Origin: an uncultured Prochlorococcus sp.
GTDB lineage: Bacteria; Cyanobacteriota; Cyanobacteriia; PCC-6307; Cyanobiaceae
Assembly: GCA_902573045.1 (NCBI GenBank)
Contig: CACGIB010000012.1
Span: 1-20,999, forward strand
Direction: 5' to 3'
DNA: 20,999 bases
Each line of letters opens with the position of its first letter. The first letter of the stretch is position 1. Below, piece after piece: positions 1 to 7,567 of the stretch. The notes under the pieces were generated by a model, which saw only the letters and a program-made list of their open reading frames with translations, made no database searches and was not told where the DNA came from. Made by a program: the position numbers and the translations under genes.

Positions 1-95
1 TTAAACAACACCAGTTAGTATATTCTGCTTTGAAGGAAGAATTAGCTTCAGAGGCTATCCATGCACTGGCATTAAAAACAGAAATTCCAAATTGA
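1..95 (+). CDS. bolA: BolA-family protein, C-terminal end only
   Basis: Only the last 30 codons are in the window, read in the frame that ends with TGA at 93-95. The tail contains [12 protein letters not shown] and [10 protein letters not shown], the usual end of BolA proteins (helix, 'HALALKT' strand). BolA proteins bind monothiol CGFS glutaredoxins through a shared [2Fe-2S] cluster and take part in iron/redox regulation. The next gene is exactly such a glutaredoxin, three bases downstream, so the pair is probably co-transcribed and their products likely form the BolA-Grx complex. The start and the cluster-binding histidine region lie outside the window. The family call rests on the tail plus the neighbour. 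Confidence 0.8.
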   Translation, partial: KQHQLVYSALKEELASEAIHALALKTEIPN

Positions 96-98
96 ATT

Positions 99-422
99 AT
101 GGACAACTTAACAAAAGATAAAATACAAAAACTGATTGACTCTAATCCAGTTATGGTCTTTATGAAAGGGACAAAATTAATGCCTCAATGCGGTTTTTCC
201 AACAATGTAGTTCAAATACTGAATTCATTAGGGGTAGAATTTGGTACTTTTGATGTTTTAAGTGATTTCGCCATAAGAGAAGGTATCAAAGAATATTCAG
301 ATTGGCCAACAATTCCTCAAGTTTACTTAAAAGGAGAATTTCTTGGTGGATCAGACATTCTTATTGAGATGTACAACTCTGGATCTCTTAAAGAAAAAAT
401 AGAAATTGAATTAGCGTCTTAA
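99..422 (+). CDS. grxD: Monothiol glutaredoxin, Grx4/GrxD type
   Basis: This 107-aa protein is the normal length for a single-domain monothiol glutaredoxin. It has the CGFS active site (Cys31) after the KGT segment. The TIPQVY cis-proline motif follows near residue 71 and GG-S-D near residue 84; these residues bind glutathione. Such proteins do not mainly reduce disulfides. They hold a glutathione-ligated [2Fe-2S] cluster and deliver it to other proteins or, with BolA, act in iron sensing in the cytoplasm. It starts four bases after the bolA stop, so translational coupling is likely. No terminator is obvious before the convergent gene at 471. Confidence 0.93.
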   Translation: MDNLTKDKIQKLIDSNPVMVFMKGTKLMPQCGFSNNVVQILNSLGVEFGTFDVLSDFAIREGIKEYSDWPTIPQVYLKGEFLGGSDILIEMYNSGSLKEKIEIELAS

Positions 423-470
423 GACAATTAGTGAGTATAAATACTTTATTGATTAATAAAAATTAATATT

Positions 471-740
471 TTAAATCTTTTTTTTATCAAAAAAGCCTTT
501 ATTTCCATCTCCATCAGGATCAATAAAACTTGACGGATCTAAAATCCATCTTTCAATTAATCTTTCTAATTTCTCTTGATCTTTTTGCTCTAAACTACTG
601 CAATTCCTCAATGCTTGGAGATAACCATCACTATATAATCTAAGATCAGATGGCGTATGAAAACGAGTAACCAAGTCCTGGCAACTATCGCAAATCGATT
701 GAAAATGACGAATTGCATTGGGGTTTTCAAATGATGTCAT
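471..740 (-). CDS. Small conserved cyanobacterial protein, DUF6761-like
   Basis: I start this gene at the ATG at 740, giving 89 aa (MTSFENPNAI...). The open frame extends to 857, but the upstream part (KIKIRIYLI) is low-complexity and overlaps the leader and start of the regulator at 827. The protein is soluble and mostly helical, with RHFQSICDSCQDL, LRLYSDGYLQALR and a C-terminal LIERWILDPSSF. This pattern (family 'D-LR-Y-DGYL-ALR' and 'FL-DPS-F') matches a small cyanobacterial family of unknown function that I know as DUF6761. It has an acidic DPDGDGN stretch and a basic tail. It is divergent from the response regulator, with 86 bases between the start codons. The gene is probably real, its function is unknown, and the family name comes from memory. 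Confidence 0.75.
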   Translation of the reverse strand: MTSFENPNAIRHFQSICDSCQDLVTRFHTPSDLRLYSDGYLQALRNCSSLEQKDQEKLERLIERWILDPSSFIDPDGDGNKGFFDKKKI

Positions 741-826
741 AATTAGATAAATTCTGATTTTTATTTTGCATTTGTTATACCTTATTAAGGATGATAAAAA
801 ATTGCCTGGCCAAACAGTAATTAAGA

Positions 827-1564
827 ATGCAATCAACTGAGCAAATCTTAGCTTCAACCCCTAGCAGTTCAAACTTGCCTACGAGCTCTCAAACACCCTC
901 AAGAGTTCTTGTTGTTGAACCTCACCCCACACTAAGAACGGTCCTTGTACAAAGGCTTCGTCAAGATGGTCACCTAGCTGCTGCAGTTGGATCAGCTGCT
1001 GAAGCTGTTGATCTGTGTAGAGAACAATCACCTGACTTATTGATTAGCGCAGAAATCCTTGAGCAAAATACAGCTATGAGACTTGCCCAACAATTGGGCT
1101 CCTCCGTTATTGTCCTAACAGCAAGATCAGGTGTTGAAGCTTTAGTTAACCTCCTAGATGAAGGAGCTGATGATGTTCTAAGAAAGCCATTTGGACTAGA
1201 AGAGTTAGCAGCAAGATGTAGAACCCTACTTAAGAGAGGAAGAATAGGATTACAAGAAAAAGTTGAAGTCGGTCCTTTAGAGGTTCATCTTCTATTAAGA
1301 CAGGTAACTCTGAGTGAAAAGCCTGTAGAATTAAGCCCTCGGGAATTTGCTTTACTCTGTGCCCTTCTTATGCCTCCTGGTATGGTAAGAAGCCGACAAG
1401 AGCTTTTAAGGATGGCTTGGCCCCCATTTAGTGGAGGACCAAGATCTGTAGATACTCAAGTCTTAACTTTAAGAAGAAAATTAGAGCAGGCCGGATTGGG
1501 AGAAGGGGGAGGAATAACTACCGTAAGACAACAAGGTTATAGGTTTAGTATCGATAACATCTGA
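827..1564 (+). CDS. OmpR/PhoB-type regulator with degenerate receiver
   Basis: This 245-aa protein has a Ser/Thr/Pro-rich N-terminal extension (residues 1-25), a CheY-like receiver (about 26-140) and an OmpR-type winged-helix DNA-binding domain (about 148-243). The effector domain shows LSPREFALLCALL, the recognition-helix region VDTQVLTLRRKLE, and the wing TVRQQGYRF. In the receiver the conserved switch Thr98 and Lys120 (RKPF) are present. The acidic pocket reads Glu31-Pro32 instead of Asp-Asp, and Ala75 stands where the phosphorylated aspartate should be (SPDLLISAEIL). It is therefore unlikely to be controlled by classical phosphotransfer. Cyanobacteria do have phosphorylation-independent regulators of this fold (NblR-like behaviour). 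Its target genes cannot be told. Its 3' end overlaps the convergent gene by 28 bases. Confidence 0.9.
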   Translation: MQSTEQILASTPSSSNLPTSSQTPSRVLVVEPHPTLRTVLVQRLRQDGHLAAAVGSAAEAVDLCREQSPDLLISAEILEQNTAMRLAQQLGSSVIVLTARSGVEALVNLLDEGADDVLRKPFGLEELAARCRTLLKRGRIGLQEKVEVGPLEVHLLLRQVTLSEKPVELSPREFALLCALLMPPGMVRSRQELLRMAWPPFSGGPRSVDTQVLTLRRKLEQAGLGEGGGITTVRQQGYRFSIDNI

Positions 1565-2067
1565 TTCTTATATGCAAAAATTTCTCCAATTATCATCAAA
1601 ACTGACATGAAGGTTAATAACTTATAAGTCCATAAAGGTGATAAGTAAGATATATCTTTAACATTAATACCGGTTTTTTGAGAAATAATTGCCATAAATC
1701 TCTCAAAGTTTTCTACCCTTTGTGGAATAAGGAAATTATCTCCTTTATTAGTATTGAAGTAATAAACCTTACTACCTTGACTGGTAGGTAAAGATTTGAT
1801 TAACTTAATTTCTTTCCAAGAAATCTCCCAATTTTTTCTCCCTAAGATTTTTGAAATAAAGGAAGTCTTATATGAAATTTTATTATTACAAGTTTCTACA
1901 TGATCATTTGTGATATTAATAATTAAATAAAAGCCCAAGGCACATGTCATTACAGAAATAATTTTCAACTGATCAATAGAAATAAATGATATCGGAATTG
2001 TAAGGGCCAGATATAGAGAAATTAAAGAACTTTTTACAAAAAAAAGAGTTTTAAACTTTTCTATCAT
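1537..2067 (-). CDS. Conserved hypothetical membrane protein
   Basis: This 176-aa protein belongs to no family I recognise. Two hydrophobic segments lie near residues 10-30 and 36-52, forming a likely hairpin in the membrane. A charged, beta-rich middle follows (residues about 60-135; ISWKEIKLIKSL, VYYFNTNKGDNFLIP), and a third hydrophobic segment lies near 148-165. The layout (membrane hairpin plus a PH-like beta domain with a W-EI-I pattern) recalls bacterial PH-domain/YcxB-type membrane proteins, but that is only an impression. It is the last gene of the minus-strand run after crtH, 16 bases downstream. Its 3' end overlaps the response regulator by 28 bases, tail to tail. Confidence 0.75.
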   Translation of the reverse strand: MIEKFKTLFFVKSSLISLYLALTIPISFISIDQLKIISVMTCALGFYLIINITNDHVETCNNKISYKTSFISKILGRKNWEISWKEIKLIKSLPTSQGSKVYYFNTNKGDNFLIPQRVENFERFMAIISQKTGINVKDISYLSPLWTYKLLTFMSVLMIIGEIFAYKNQMLSILNL

Positions 2068-2083
2068 TTATTGAAGGCTCACT

Positions 2084-3628
2084 CTAATCTGGTAATTTTA
2101 AACTATTTATATTTAATTTTGAACCTATTTTATGAGCACAAGCAAAACCACTAAATGCAACTGCATTTAGACCTTGACCAGGAAAACATGAATCCCCTAC
2201 ACAATAGAGGTTTTTAATTTTTGTAGTATTGAAAGGCATAGGCAAAAGTCCAAGTAACTTTTGATTAGGAATTGGCCCATAAGTCCCATCATATCTGCCA
2301 AGAAATTTTCTATGAGTTTTAGGTGTACCAATTTCTTTATGATCAATGTTTTGATCTAGATTAGGTAAAAGCTTTGAAATCTTTTCAACAAGAAATGAGA
2401 AATATTCTTCTTTCTTCTTAAGATATTTTTCCCTTGATAACCCTTCCCATTCATCAATTGATGAAGGTGTAAATGCATGAACAATATGTTTACCTTCTGG
2501 AGCCAAGGAAGGATCAAGCAAGGTAGGTATAGAAATAAAAATCACTCCCTTTTCACTTTCTAATTCATCCCAATCATCAACGATAATATGATGACAATTA
2601 AAGTTATTACTTATTAGATTTTTTTCAACTCCAAGGTGAATAGAGACAAAAGAAGGCGAAGGTTTATAGGTCTCTGACCACTTATATTCACTTTTTGGCA
2701 CGTTTTTACTTGCAATTAATCCTTTCTTTTTATCCTTTAGTCCAAATGTATCCCATCTAGTGGAATTAGATACAACAATATTAGAGAAAATTTCTTCCCC
2801 ATTTGAAAGCTTTACTCCTACTGCTTTCTCGTTCTTTAAAAGTATTTCAGTAACATTGGCTTTGTAGCGAACCTCGCTACCTAATTTTTCGATACCAGAA
2901 ACCAACTTCTCCGCTATCTTACCAACTCCCCCTTTTGGATAATTTATACCACCAGCATGCCTATCTGTAAAAACCATTCCTGCATTAATCATAGGCGTTT
3001 TGAGAGCAGGCATTACTGACCAACAAAAACATTCAATATCGATAAATTTCAAGAGCTCAGGATCCTTTATAAACTTTCTTGCAACATCTCCTGCATTTAC
3101 AGGTAACCACCTTGCTAACCCTAAACAGGATAATGGGGATTTAAAGAAAACTTTAAAAAGATAAGTTGGATCCTCTATTGATAATAGAGGCATTGAATCT
3201 AAACATTTAAACACATTTGCACAAGTACCATAGAATTTTTTGATACCTTCTTTTTCTTTGGAGAAAATAGCTGATAATTTACTTATAAATTGGTCATAAT
3301 TTTTATCTACAGAAATATTAAAGTTATTTGGCAGGTGATATTCAAGCTGCACAGGATCAGGAATAGTTTCGCATTTTTCATCTACATCTTTAAGAGCACG
3401 AGTTAATAAATTGGTATAACCTTTATCTCCAAATCCAAAAATCATTGATGCACCAACATCAAAGGTATAACCTTTCCTCTTAAAAGAACCCCCACTTCCA
3501 CCTGGAATAATATATTTCTCAAGAACTAAAACTTGAGCTCCCTTAGCAGCTAATTGTGATGCTGTTACTAATCCTCCAATTCCTGAGCCAATAATAATTG
3601 CATCAAAATTTCTCTTATTAAAATTCAT
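2084..3628 (-). CDS. crtH: Prolycopene (carotenoid cis-trans) isomerase CrtH
   Basis: This 514-aa protein is the full length for CrtH/CRTISO. The N-terminus carries the dinucleotide-binding glycine motif GSGIGG (residues 14-19), followed by LEKYIIPGGSGGSF and FDVGASMIFGFGD. This signature separates CrtH from the phytoene desaturases. The C-terminus has YCVGDSCFPGQGLNAVAFSG, the second FAD contact typical of the CrtI/CrtH/amine-oxidase superfamily. The enzyme isomerises tetra-cis-lycopene to all-trans lycopene in the thylakoid membrane with reduced FAD, before cyclisation to beta- and alpha-carotene derivatives. It follows trmFO after 24 bases on the same strand. Assignment to CrtH rather than CrtO or CrtD is based on the N-terminal motif and length. 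Confidence 0.9.
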   Translation of the reverse strand: MNFNKRNFDAIIIGSGIGGLVTASQLAAKGAQVLVLEKYIIPGGSGGSFKRKGYTFDVGASMIFGFGDKGYTNLLTRALKDVDEKCETIPDPVQLEYHLPNNFNISVDKNYDQFISKLSAIFSKEKEGIKKFYGTCANVFKCLDSMPLLSIEDPTYLFKVFFKSPLSCLGLARWLPVNAGDVARKFIKDPELLKFIDIECFCWSVMPALKTPMINAGMVFTDRHAGGINYPKGGVGKIAEKLVSGIEKLGSEVRYKANVTEILLKNEKAVGVKLSNGEEIFSNIVVSNSTRWDTFGLKDKKKGLIASKNVPKSEYKWSETYKPSPSFVSIHLGVEKNLISNNFNCHHIIVDDWDELESEKGVIFISIPTLLDPSLAPEGKHIVHAFTPSSIDEWEGLSREKYLKKKEEYFSFLVEKISKLLPNLDQNIDHKEIGTPKTHRKFLGRYDGTYGPIPNQKLLGLLPMPFNTTKIKNLYCVGDSCFPGQGLNAVAFSGFACAHKIGSKLNINSLKLPD

Positions 3629-3652
3629 TTTTGAATCTTTTAGTAATTCATT

Positions 3653-5066
3653 TTAATTAATTTTTGTAAGTAAGTGATCTTTTTTTAGACGAGAATCTAA
3701 TTTTTTTTTAAAACCATTCAACGCTTCTGTAGATCTTTCATGATAAGTTTTATACCTTAATTTTTTATCTTTAATTTTTTTTGTTAATTCTGGAACCAAA
3801 CCAAATGAAGGGGGCATTGGCTGGAATTTATTTTTTTTCTGATTTGACATTATTTGATTCTTATTGCTTATGAAATTTATTAGAGAGCCAATCATTGATT
3901 CACATGGAAAAGTTATTAGGTCCTTACCCTTTGCTAATAAAGATGCATTTATTCCTGCAAGCAATCCACCAGCAGCCGCAGCAGCATAACCTTCCGTACC
4001 AGTTATTTGACCAGCTGCGAAAAGAGTTTCTCTTTGCATAAATTGTAATGTTGGCAAAAGCAGTTTTGGAGACTCTAAAAAAGTATTTCTATGCATTACT
4101 CCAAAACGAACAAACTCTGCGTTTTCTAAGCCGGGAATCATTCTAAATATTCTTTTTTTGCTCTGACCATTTTAGGTTAGTTTGAAAGCCAACCATATTA
4201 AGTAATTTGCCTTCTAGATCTTCTTTCCTTAATTGAACAATTGCATGAGGTCTTTTTTCTAATCTATTTTTCCTATCAAATAAATCTCCCCATTTAGGAT
4301 TCCATAACCCAATAGATTTCAATGGTCCATATCTCATTGTATCAACTCCTCTTCTTGCAATTTCTTCAATTGGTAAACAAGCCTCAAAGAAATTAGCAGA
4401 TTCTTTTTCAAAGTCTTTTAAATTAGCTTGTTCTGCGCCAATAAGTTCTTTCCTAAAATTAATGTAATCATTTTTATCCATTGGACAATTCAAATATGCT
4501 GGATCTCCTTTGTCGTATCTACTAGCTTTAAAGACAATATCTTCATCAATAGTATCACCATAAATAATTGGACTAGCTGCATCAAAAAAATGACATTCAT
4601 CAATACCTGTAAAATCACGAATTTTATAGGATAAAACATCTGATGTTAATGGACCAGAAGCAATGATAGTTATATTTTCTCTTTTTGGCAGATCAAGTTG
4701 CTCAATTCTTTTTATCTTAATTAAAGGATGATTAGATAAAACTTCAGTTAAAGCATTACTAAATTTAGATCTGTCTACAGCCAATGCACCTCCAGCTGGA
4801 ACAGCAAATTTATCTGCTGTTTTAACTATCAATGAATTAAAAATTCTTAATTCTTTTTGTAATAAACCTGCAGCTCGATCTGGACTTAATGCTCCAAAAC
4901 TATTACTACAAACTAACTCTCCAAATTCATCAGTATGATGCGCAGGAGTTGATTTCAGAGGTCTCATTTCTACTAATCTAACCGGTAAACCATTATTTGC
5001 GATTTGCCAAGCAGCTTCGGAACCTGCAAGACCAGCTCCTATTACAACTATTTCTTTATCTATCAA
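3653..5066 (-). pseudogene. trmFO: trmFO (gid), interrupted by a +1-nt homopolymer frameshift
   Basis: TrmFO is the folate/FAD-dependent methyltransferase that makes m5U54 in the tRNA T-loop. Two adjacent open frames together encode it: residues 1-307 (4143-5066) and the last 162 (3653-4141). The first part has the FAD motif [13 protein letters not shown], Cys53 (ELVCSNSFG) and Cys230 ([14 protein letters not shown]), matching the two functional cysteines of the Bacillus enzyme. The second has [14 protein letters not shown]. The break lies in a run of seven A (minus strand, 4152-4158). With six A the frame reads through as [14 protein letters not shown] and gives 470 aa, the normal length. 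The start must be TTG at 5066, because an in-frame stop (the psbY stop) lies just upstream and an AAGGA sits 10 bases before it. The frameshift could be a real mutation, slippage-corrected, or a sequencing error. Confidence 0.88.
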
Positions 5067-5072
5067 ATTAAG

Positions 5073-5189
5073 TTAGTCCTTTCCCAAAAAGTCTCTGTTA
5101 AACTGCTCTCTTGCTGGTTTTTGTATATTAAATACAACCCAAGCTAAAGCAGCGATTATTGGTGCGAAAACTACAATAGTTCTTAGCAT
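5073..5189 (-). CDS. psbY: Photosystem II protein PsbY
   Basis: This 38-aa single-span membrane protein ([18 protein letters not shown]... ending FLGKD) lines up along its length with cyanobacterial PsbY: RxIVV..P, a hydrophobic stretch with a central Trp, FNI, an R/Q-rich stretch, and LG near the end. PsbY is a small peripheral subunit of photosystem II near cytochrome b559 in the thylakoid membrane. Its stop lies six bases before the TTG start of trmFO, and the last codons carry the AAGGA that may serve as trmFO's ribosome site, so the two are probably coupled. An AGGA lies about 10 bases before the ATG. The gene is easily missed because of its size. Confidence 0.85.
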   Translation of the reverse strand: MLRTIVVFAPIIAALAWVVFNIQKPAREQFNRDFLGKD

Positions 5190-5207
5190 TTTAGAAATTC
5201 CTATATT

Positions 5208-5236
5208 TATATATTATTTTACCTTTCAAGTGTAAA
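5208..5236 (-). promoter_or_regulatory. Likely sigma70 promoter for psbY-trmFO-crtH
   Basis: On the minus strand a TTTACA -35 (plus 5231-5236) is followed by a 17-base spacer and a TATATA -10 (plus 5208-5213), ending about 18 bases upstream of the psbY start. The region is AT-rich, so chance matches are possible. Support comes from the spacing and from the position in front of a minus-strand run of closely packed genes. Confidence 0.4.
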
Positions 5237-5310
5237 TAAAGAGAGAATTTTTAATTTTTTATTCCATAAGTTAAGAATTGTTTTTCTATTGTTCAACTTG
5301 AGATAAAAAG

Positions 5311-5339
5311 TTGTTTTTTTTGCCTTAAAAAGGGATAAT
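5311..5339 (+). promoter_or_regulatory. Likely promoter of tRNA-Lys
   Basis: TTGTTT (5311-5316), a 17-base spacer and GATAAT (5334-5339) lie 26 bases before the mature tRNA 5' end. This is where a short-leader tRNA promoter is expected. Confidence 0.45.
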
Positions 5340-5365
5340 TTCATATGTACTCAATTTTACAAAAT

Positions 5366-5437
5366 GGGTCGCTAGCTCAGCGGTAGAGCATCCGGCTTTT
5401 AACCGGCTGGTCCTGAGTTCGAATCTCAGGCGACCCA
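5366..5437 (+). tRNA. trnK: tRNA-Lys (anticodon UUU)
   Basis: The 72-nt cloverleaf has acceptor stem GGGTCGC/GCGACCC with discriminator A. The D-arm contains AGCTCAGCGGTAGAGC. The anticodon stem CCGG/CCGG holds loop CTTTTAA with anticodon TTT. The T-arm CTGAG/CTCAG has GTTCGAATC. No CCA is encoded, as usual in cyanobacteria. It faces away from psbY. I saw no copies of its 3' end elsewhere in the window, unlike tRNA-Pro. Confidence 0.97.
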
Positions 5438-5963
5438 CATTATTTTCCATTGAGGTCCATTTGTAAAAACACAGCTAATATTTTCACTAGTAAAAATGCC
5501 CTTCACTGATTGCAACTTAAGATTATTAATTACTCATTTTTAATAACTTAGATCAATCATTTACTTAAAATTAATTTTTTGAAAGTTTAGAGTAAACAAG
5601 AATTAATTATTTGACTGATATTTTCTAGTCACTTTAAAAAATACTTTTCAATATGAATCTGAACTAAATTGTCTGCAAGGCTTAAAAATAAATTTAAATC
5701 TCAAAAAAAAAGAATTAGGAGAATTAGTTTGAAAATTTACTTAATGGTAAATAAGCTTTAACTAAGGAAAAATTGTTTGAAATAAACCTTCTTAAGTATT
5801 ACTTGACAAATAAGTTTAGATAGCGTTACATATCTGAATCATTTTTGCTACATGTAAGTTTTTTTCTAAAAAAATGTATGCCTTCACAAAAAAAAACTAA
5901 AAATTACTTTACAAAGCTTCATATATACTGTTACAATAATACACATAAATTACTTTTTTTATC
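5438..5963. other. 526-base intergenic stretch, no gene found
   Basis: All frames close quickly; the longest ATG frames are about 15 codons and have no homolog I recognise. The right end holds promoter-like sequence for hli (TTTACA/TACAAT at 5908-5937). A perfect TTGACA lies at 5803-5808, followed 17 bases later by TTACAT at 5826-5831. The rest is AT-rich sequence. A small RNA could be hidden here, but I see no terminator hairpin that would show it. Confidence 0.5.
5908..5937 (+). promoter_or_regulatory. hli promoter with two HLR1-type half-sites
   Basis: TTTACA (5908-5913), an 18-base spacer and TACAAT (5932-5937) form a good sigma70 promoter 26 bases upstream of the hli start. Both boxes sit inside matches to the RpaB-binding HLR1 half-site, (G/T)TTACA(A/T)(A/T): TTTACAAA at 5908 and GTTACAAT at 5930. 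They are 22 bases apart start to start, about two helical turns; the classical HLR1 spacing is 10. A third match, GTTACATA, lies at 5825. RpaB control of hli genes is established in cyanobacteria. Its use of this wider spacing is inference. Confidence 0.5.
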
Positions 5964-6071
5964 ATGACTCCTGAAGCAGAACGTTTTAATGGTTGGGCAG
6001 CAATGTTAGGTTTTGTCGCTGCAGTTGGCGCATACGTAACTACTGGACAAATCATTCCTGGTTGGTTTTAA
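5964..6071 (+). CDS. hli: High-light-inducible protein (short Hli)
   Basis: This 35-aa protein (MTPEAERFNGWAAMLGFVAA...) has the chlorophyll a/b-binding-like motif ERFNGWAAMLGF with the Glu and Asn chlorophyll ligands, one membrane helix, and the terminal TTGQIIPGWF typical of Prochlorococcus Hli proteins. These one-helix proteins sit in the thylakoid, bind chlorophyll and carotenoid, and protect photosystem II and chlorophyll synthesis under high light or nutrient stress. The family commonly has GFF or GIF at the C-terminus; here it is GWF. The gene stands alone, with its own promoter at 5908-5937 and a strong terminator at 6159, so it is a single-gene transcript. Confidence 0.93.
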   Translation: MTPEAERFNGWAAMLGFVAAVGAYVTTGQIIPGWF

Positions 6072-6158
6072 TTCAAAGTTACAGAATTAAATACTTCAAT
6101 AAGACTACTAACAATTTTTCCAATTATTAGTATTAACTTTCAAAATAATTTTGTCACT

Positions 6159-6207
6159 CTCTAAGAAGATTACATTTTCTAACATGTAATCTCTTGGAGT
6201 TTTTTTT
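6159..6207 (+). terminator. Rho-independent terminator of hli
   Basis: A 15-bp stem (left arm from 6159, right arm ending 6199) pairs almost perfectly, with one bulged A and one G-T pair. The inner part AGATTACA/TGTAATCT closes a 10-base loop. Eight T residues follow (6200-6207). It lies 88 bases after the hli stop. Confidence 0.85.
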
Positions 6208-6320
6208 CTAAAACAATTTTTATTTTAACCAAATGGTTTAATTTTATTGGTAAATTACTAAATAACTTATGAAATATTGCCATGATTGAACTTTTGGAAG
6301 TAATCATAATTTACGACTTA

Positions 6321-6350
6321 TTTGGCTAAACAATTCCAGGTTTGCTTTAA
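6321..6350 (+). pseudogene. Possible decayed 3' end of a second hli gene
   Basis: These 30 bases match the last 30 bases of the intact hli gene (6042-6071) at 21 positions. They would encode a TIPGLL tail, but the codon aligned with the Gln of TTGQIIPG reads TAA instead. No clear start or chlorophyll-binding motif lies upstream. hli genes often occur in tandem, so a decayed neighbour is plausible. The match is short and the sequence AT-rich, so chance is not excluded. Confidence 0.25.
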
Positions 6351-6385
6351 ATATAACTTTTAATTACCAAAAATTTTTTTTACAA

Positions 6386-6413
6386 ACCTTGATTAATCAA
6401 GGTATTTTTTTTT
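6386..6413 (+). terminator. Perfect 18-base palindrome followed by T9
   Basis: ACCTTGATTAATCAAGGT (6386-6403) is a perfect inverted repeat. After one A it is followed by nine T (6405-6413), the form of a + strand intrinsic terminator, although the stem is AT-rich. No + strand gene ends just before it apart from the possible hli remnant at 6321-6350. The stop codon of the minus-strand zinc-ribbon gene (6397-6399) lies inside the palindrome, and the T run is that gene's Lys codons. The terminator reading is therefore uncertain. Confidence 0.4.
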
Positions 6414-6525
6414 CTATATTGTCCAAACAAGTAGAACACAATAAGTGGCCTTTTTTCATCCAAAATGTCTTTGTAGATCTCTCGATATCTTTTCTACAAA
6501 TCAAACACTTAAATATCGGAGACAT
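6397..6525 (-). CDS. 42-aa zinc-ribbon-like small protein
   Basis: The 42-aa product starts at the ATG at 6525 (MSPIFKCLICRK...). It has two CxxC knuckles, CLIC (Cys7, Cys10) and CSTC (Cys30, Cys33), separated by 19 residues. This arrangement fits one structural zinc site. The rest is basic (KDIERSTKTFWMKKGH). The regular four-cysteine pattern in an AT-rich genome argues that the frame is coding. It lies between the porin-1 terminator upstream (6623) and the palindrome at 6386. I do not recognise a named family; small zinc ribbons may bind nucleic acid or protein. Its size would keep it out of most automatic annotations. Confidence 0.65.
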   Translation of the reverse strand: MSPIFKCLICRKDIERSTKTFWMKKGHLLCSTCLDNIEKKIP

Positions 6526-6618
6526 TAATAAATAATTTTTTGTCTAATTTTATCAAATTAAATTAATGTATTTATCTTGTCTTAATAAAGAAGTTTAGAC
6601 AATATGATTAAATTAAAT

Positions 6619-7567
6619 TCTTAAAAAAAAAGACCCACCAAATTGGCAGGTCTTGTATGTGTGTAGTTTTAATTAATAATTAAACTAATTTAATTAGAAA
6701 CTAAATGAAGTTTTAACAGCAAAACCAGTCTCATCAGTTGTACCCTCTTTAATGTATACACCTGGTGTGATTGTCATACCATCGTTTATTGGATAAGCAT
6801 ATGATGCTTCATAGATGTAGTACTCAGTATCAGCGTCTGAGAAGTTAGCTGTTGTACCCATACCTAAGTCAAGAGAACCAGCTCCAACTTCATCGAAGCT
6901 TAGACCAACAAAGAATCCTGTTGCTTCTGTACCATCGTCTTGAGATTCAATACCAGCACTTATTGTTGCGAAGTCAAAAGCATAGTTACCATTGAAACCC
7001 CAATAAGTTGTTGCTTCTGCATCAGAATAAGCTAGTGATACTCCATAAACGTCTGCAGTGTAAGCAGCCTCAATACCGAAGGTATCAGCACCTTCTTCAG
7101 TTAAAAGTGTACTAGGAGTAGAAGAAACACCACCAGCTAATGAGAATCCGCTATCAAAAGCGTAAGACATTGCTGCAGTAGCACCATTACCACCTACACC
7201 AACAGAGTTACCTGTACCACAGTTACCCATGTAGTCAGTGAAAGCACTGTAAGCACAAGCTCCTGAATACACAGCACTGATGTCAGTGTTATCACCAACC
7301 AATACTGTTGCACCACCTACTGGGAATGTGTATGTAAGACCATCAAGTGTAAGTACGTCATCGGTGTCATCGAAACCTAATTCAGTTCCAGCGGCACCAT
7401 CAGCATCACCTATATCAATAGTTGCACTAAGTGCATCTTCACCAGTAAAACTAGTTTCTAAGCCAATACCCATTTGATAACCAAATGTTGTTGCCTCAGA
7501 AGCTGCTCCATCAACAGCGCCGACTAAAAAATCAACACCAAAAGATGCTGTTGTTGTTTCTGAGAAT
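6619..7567. repeat. 949-bp perfect direct repeat, copy A
   Basis: I compared this block base by base with 9743-10691 and found no difference over 949 positions (constant offset 3124). It covers the porin beta-barrel coding part, stop codon, 3' leader-out and terminator. It ends abruptly at 7567/10691, inside the N-terminal linker of the porin, and at 6619/9743, just beyond the terminator T run. The flanks on both sides are unrelated. Confidence 0.97.
6623..6653 (-). terminator. Terminator of porin gene 1
   Basis: Read on the minus strand, AGACC/GGTCT forms the outer stem and CCAA/TTGG the inner stem around a 3-base loop, with a 2x2 mismatch between them. Nine T follow (plus 6623-6631). It begins 40 bases after the porin stop. 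It is inside the 949-bp duplicated block and is identical to the terminator at 9747. Confidence 0.85.

Noticed and set aside
741..857. Extended start of the DUF6761-like gene to 857
   Set aside because: The extra 39 residues are low-complexity, overlap the response regulator start, and the family begins near the ATG at 740.
4151..4159. A-AAA-AAG heptamer in trmFO as a programmed -1 ribosomal frameshift
   Set aside because: A -1 shift reads GAA TAT TTA GAA TGA and stops at once; only the +1 frame joins the second half of the protein.
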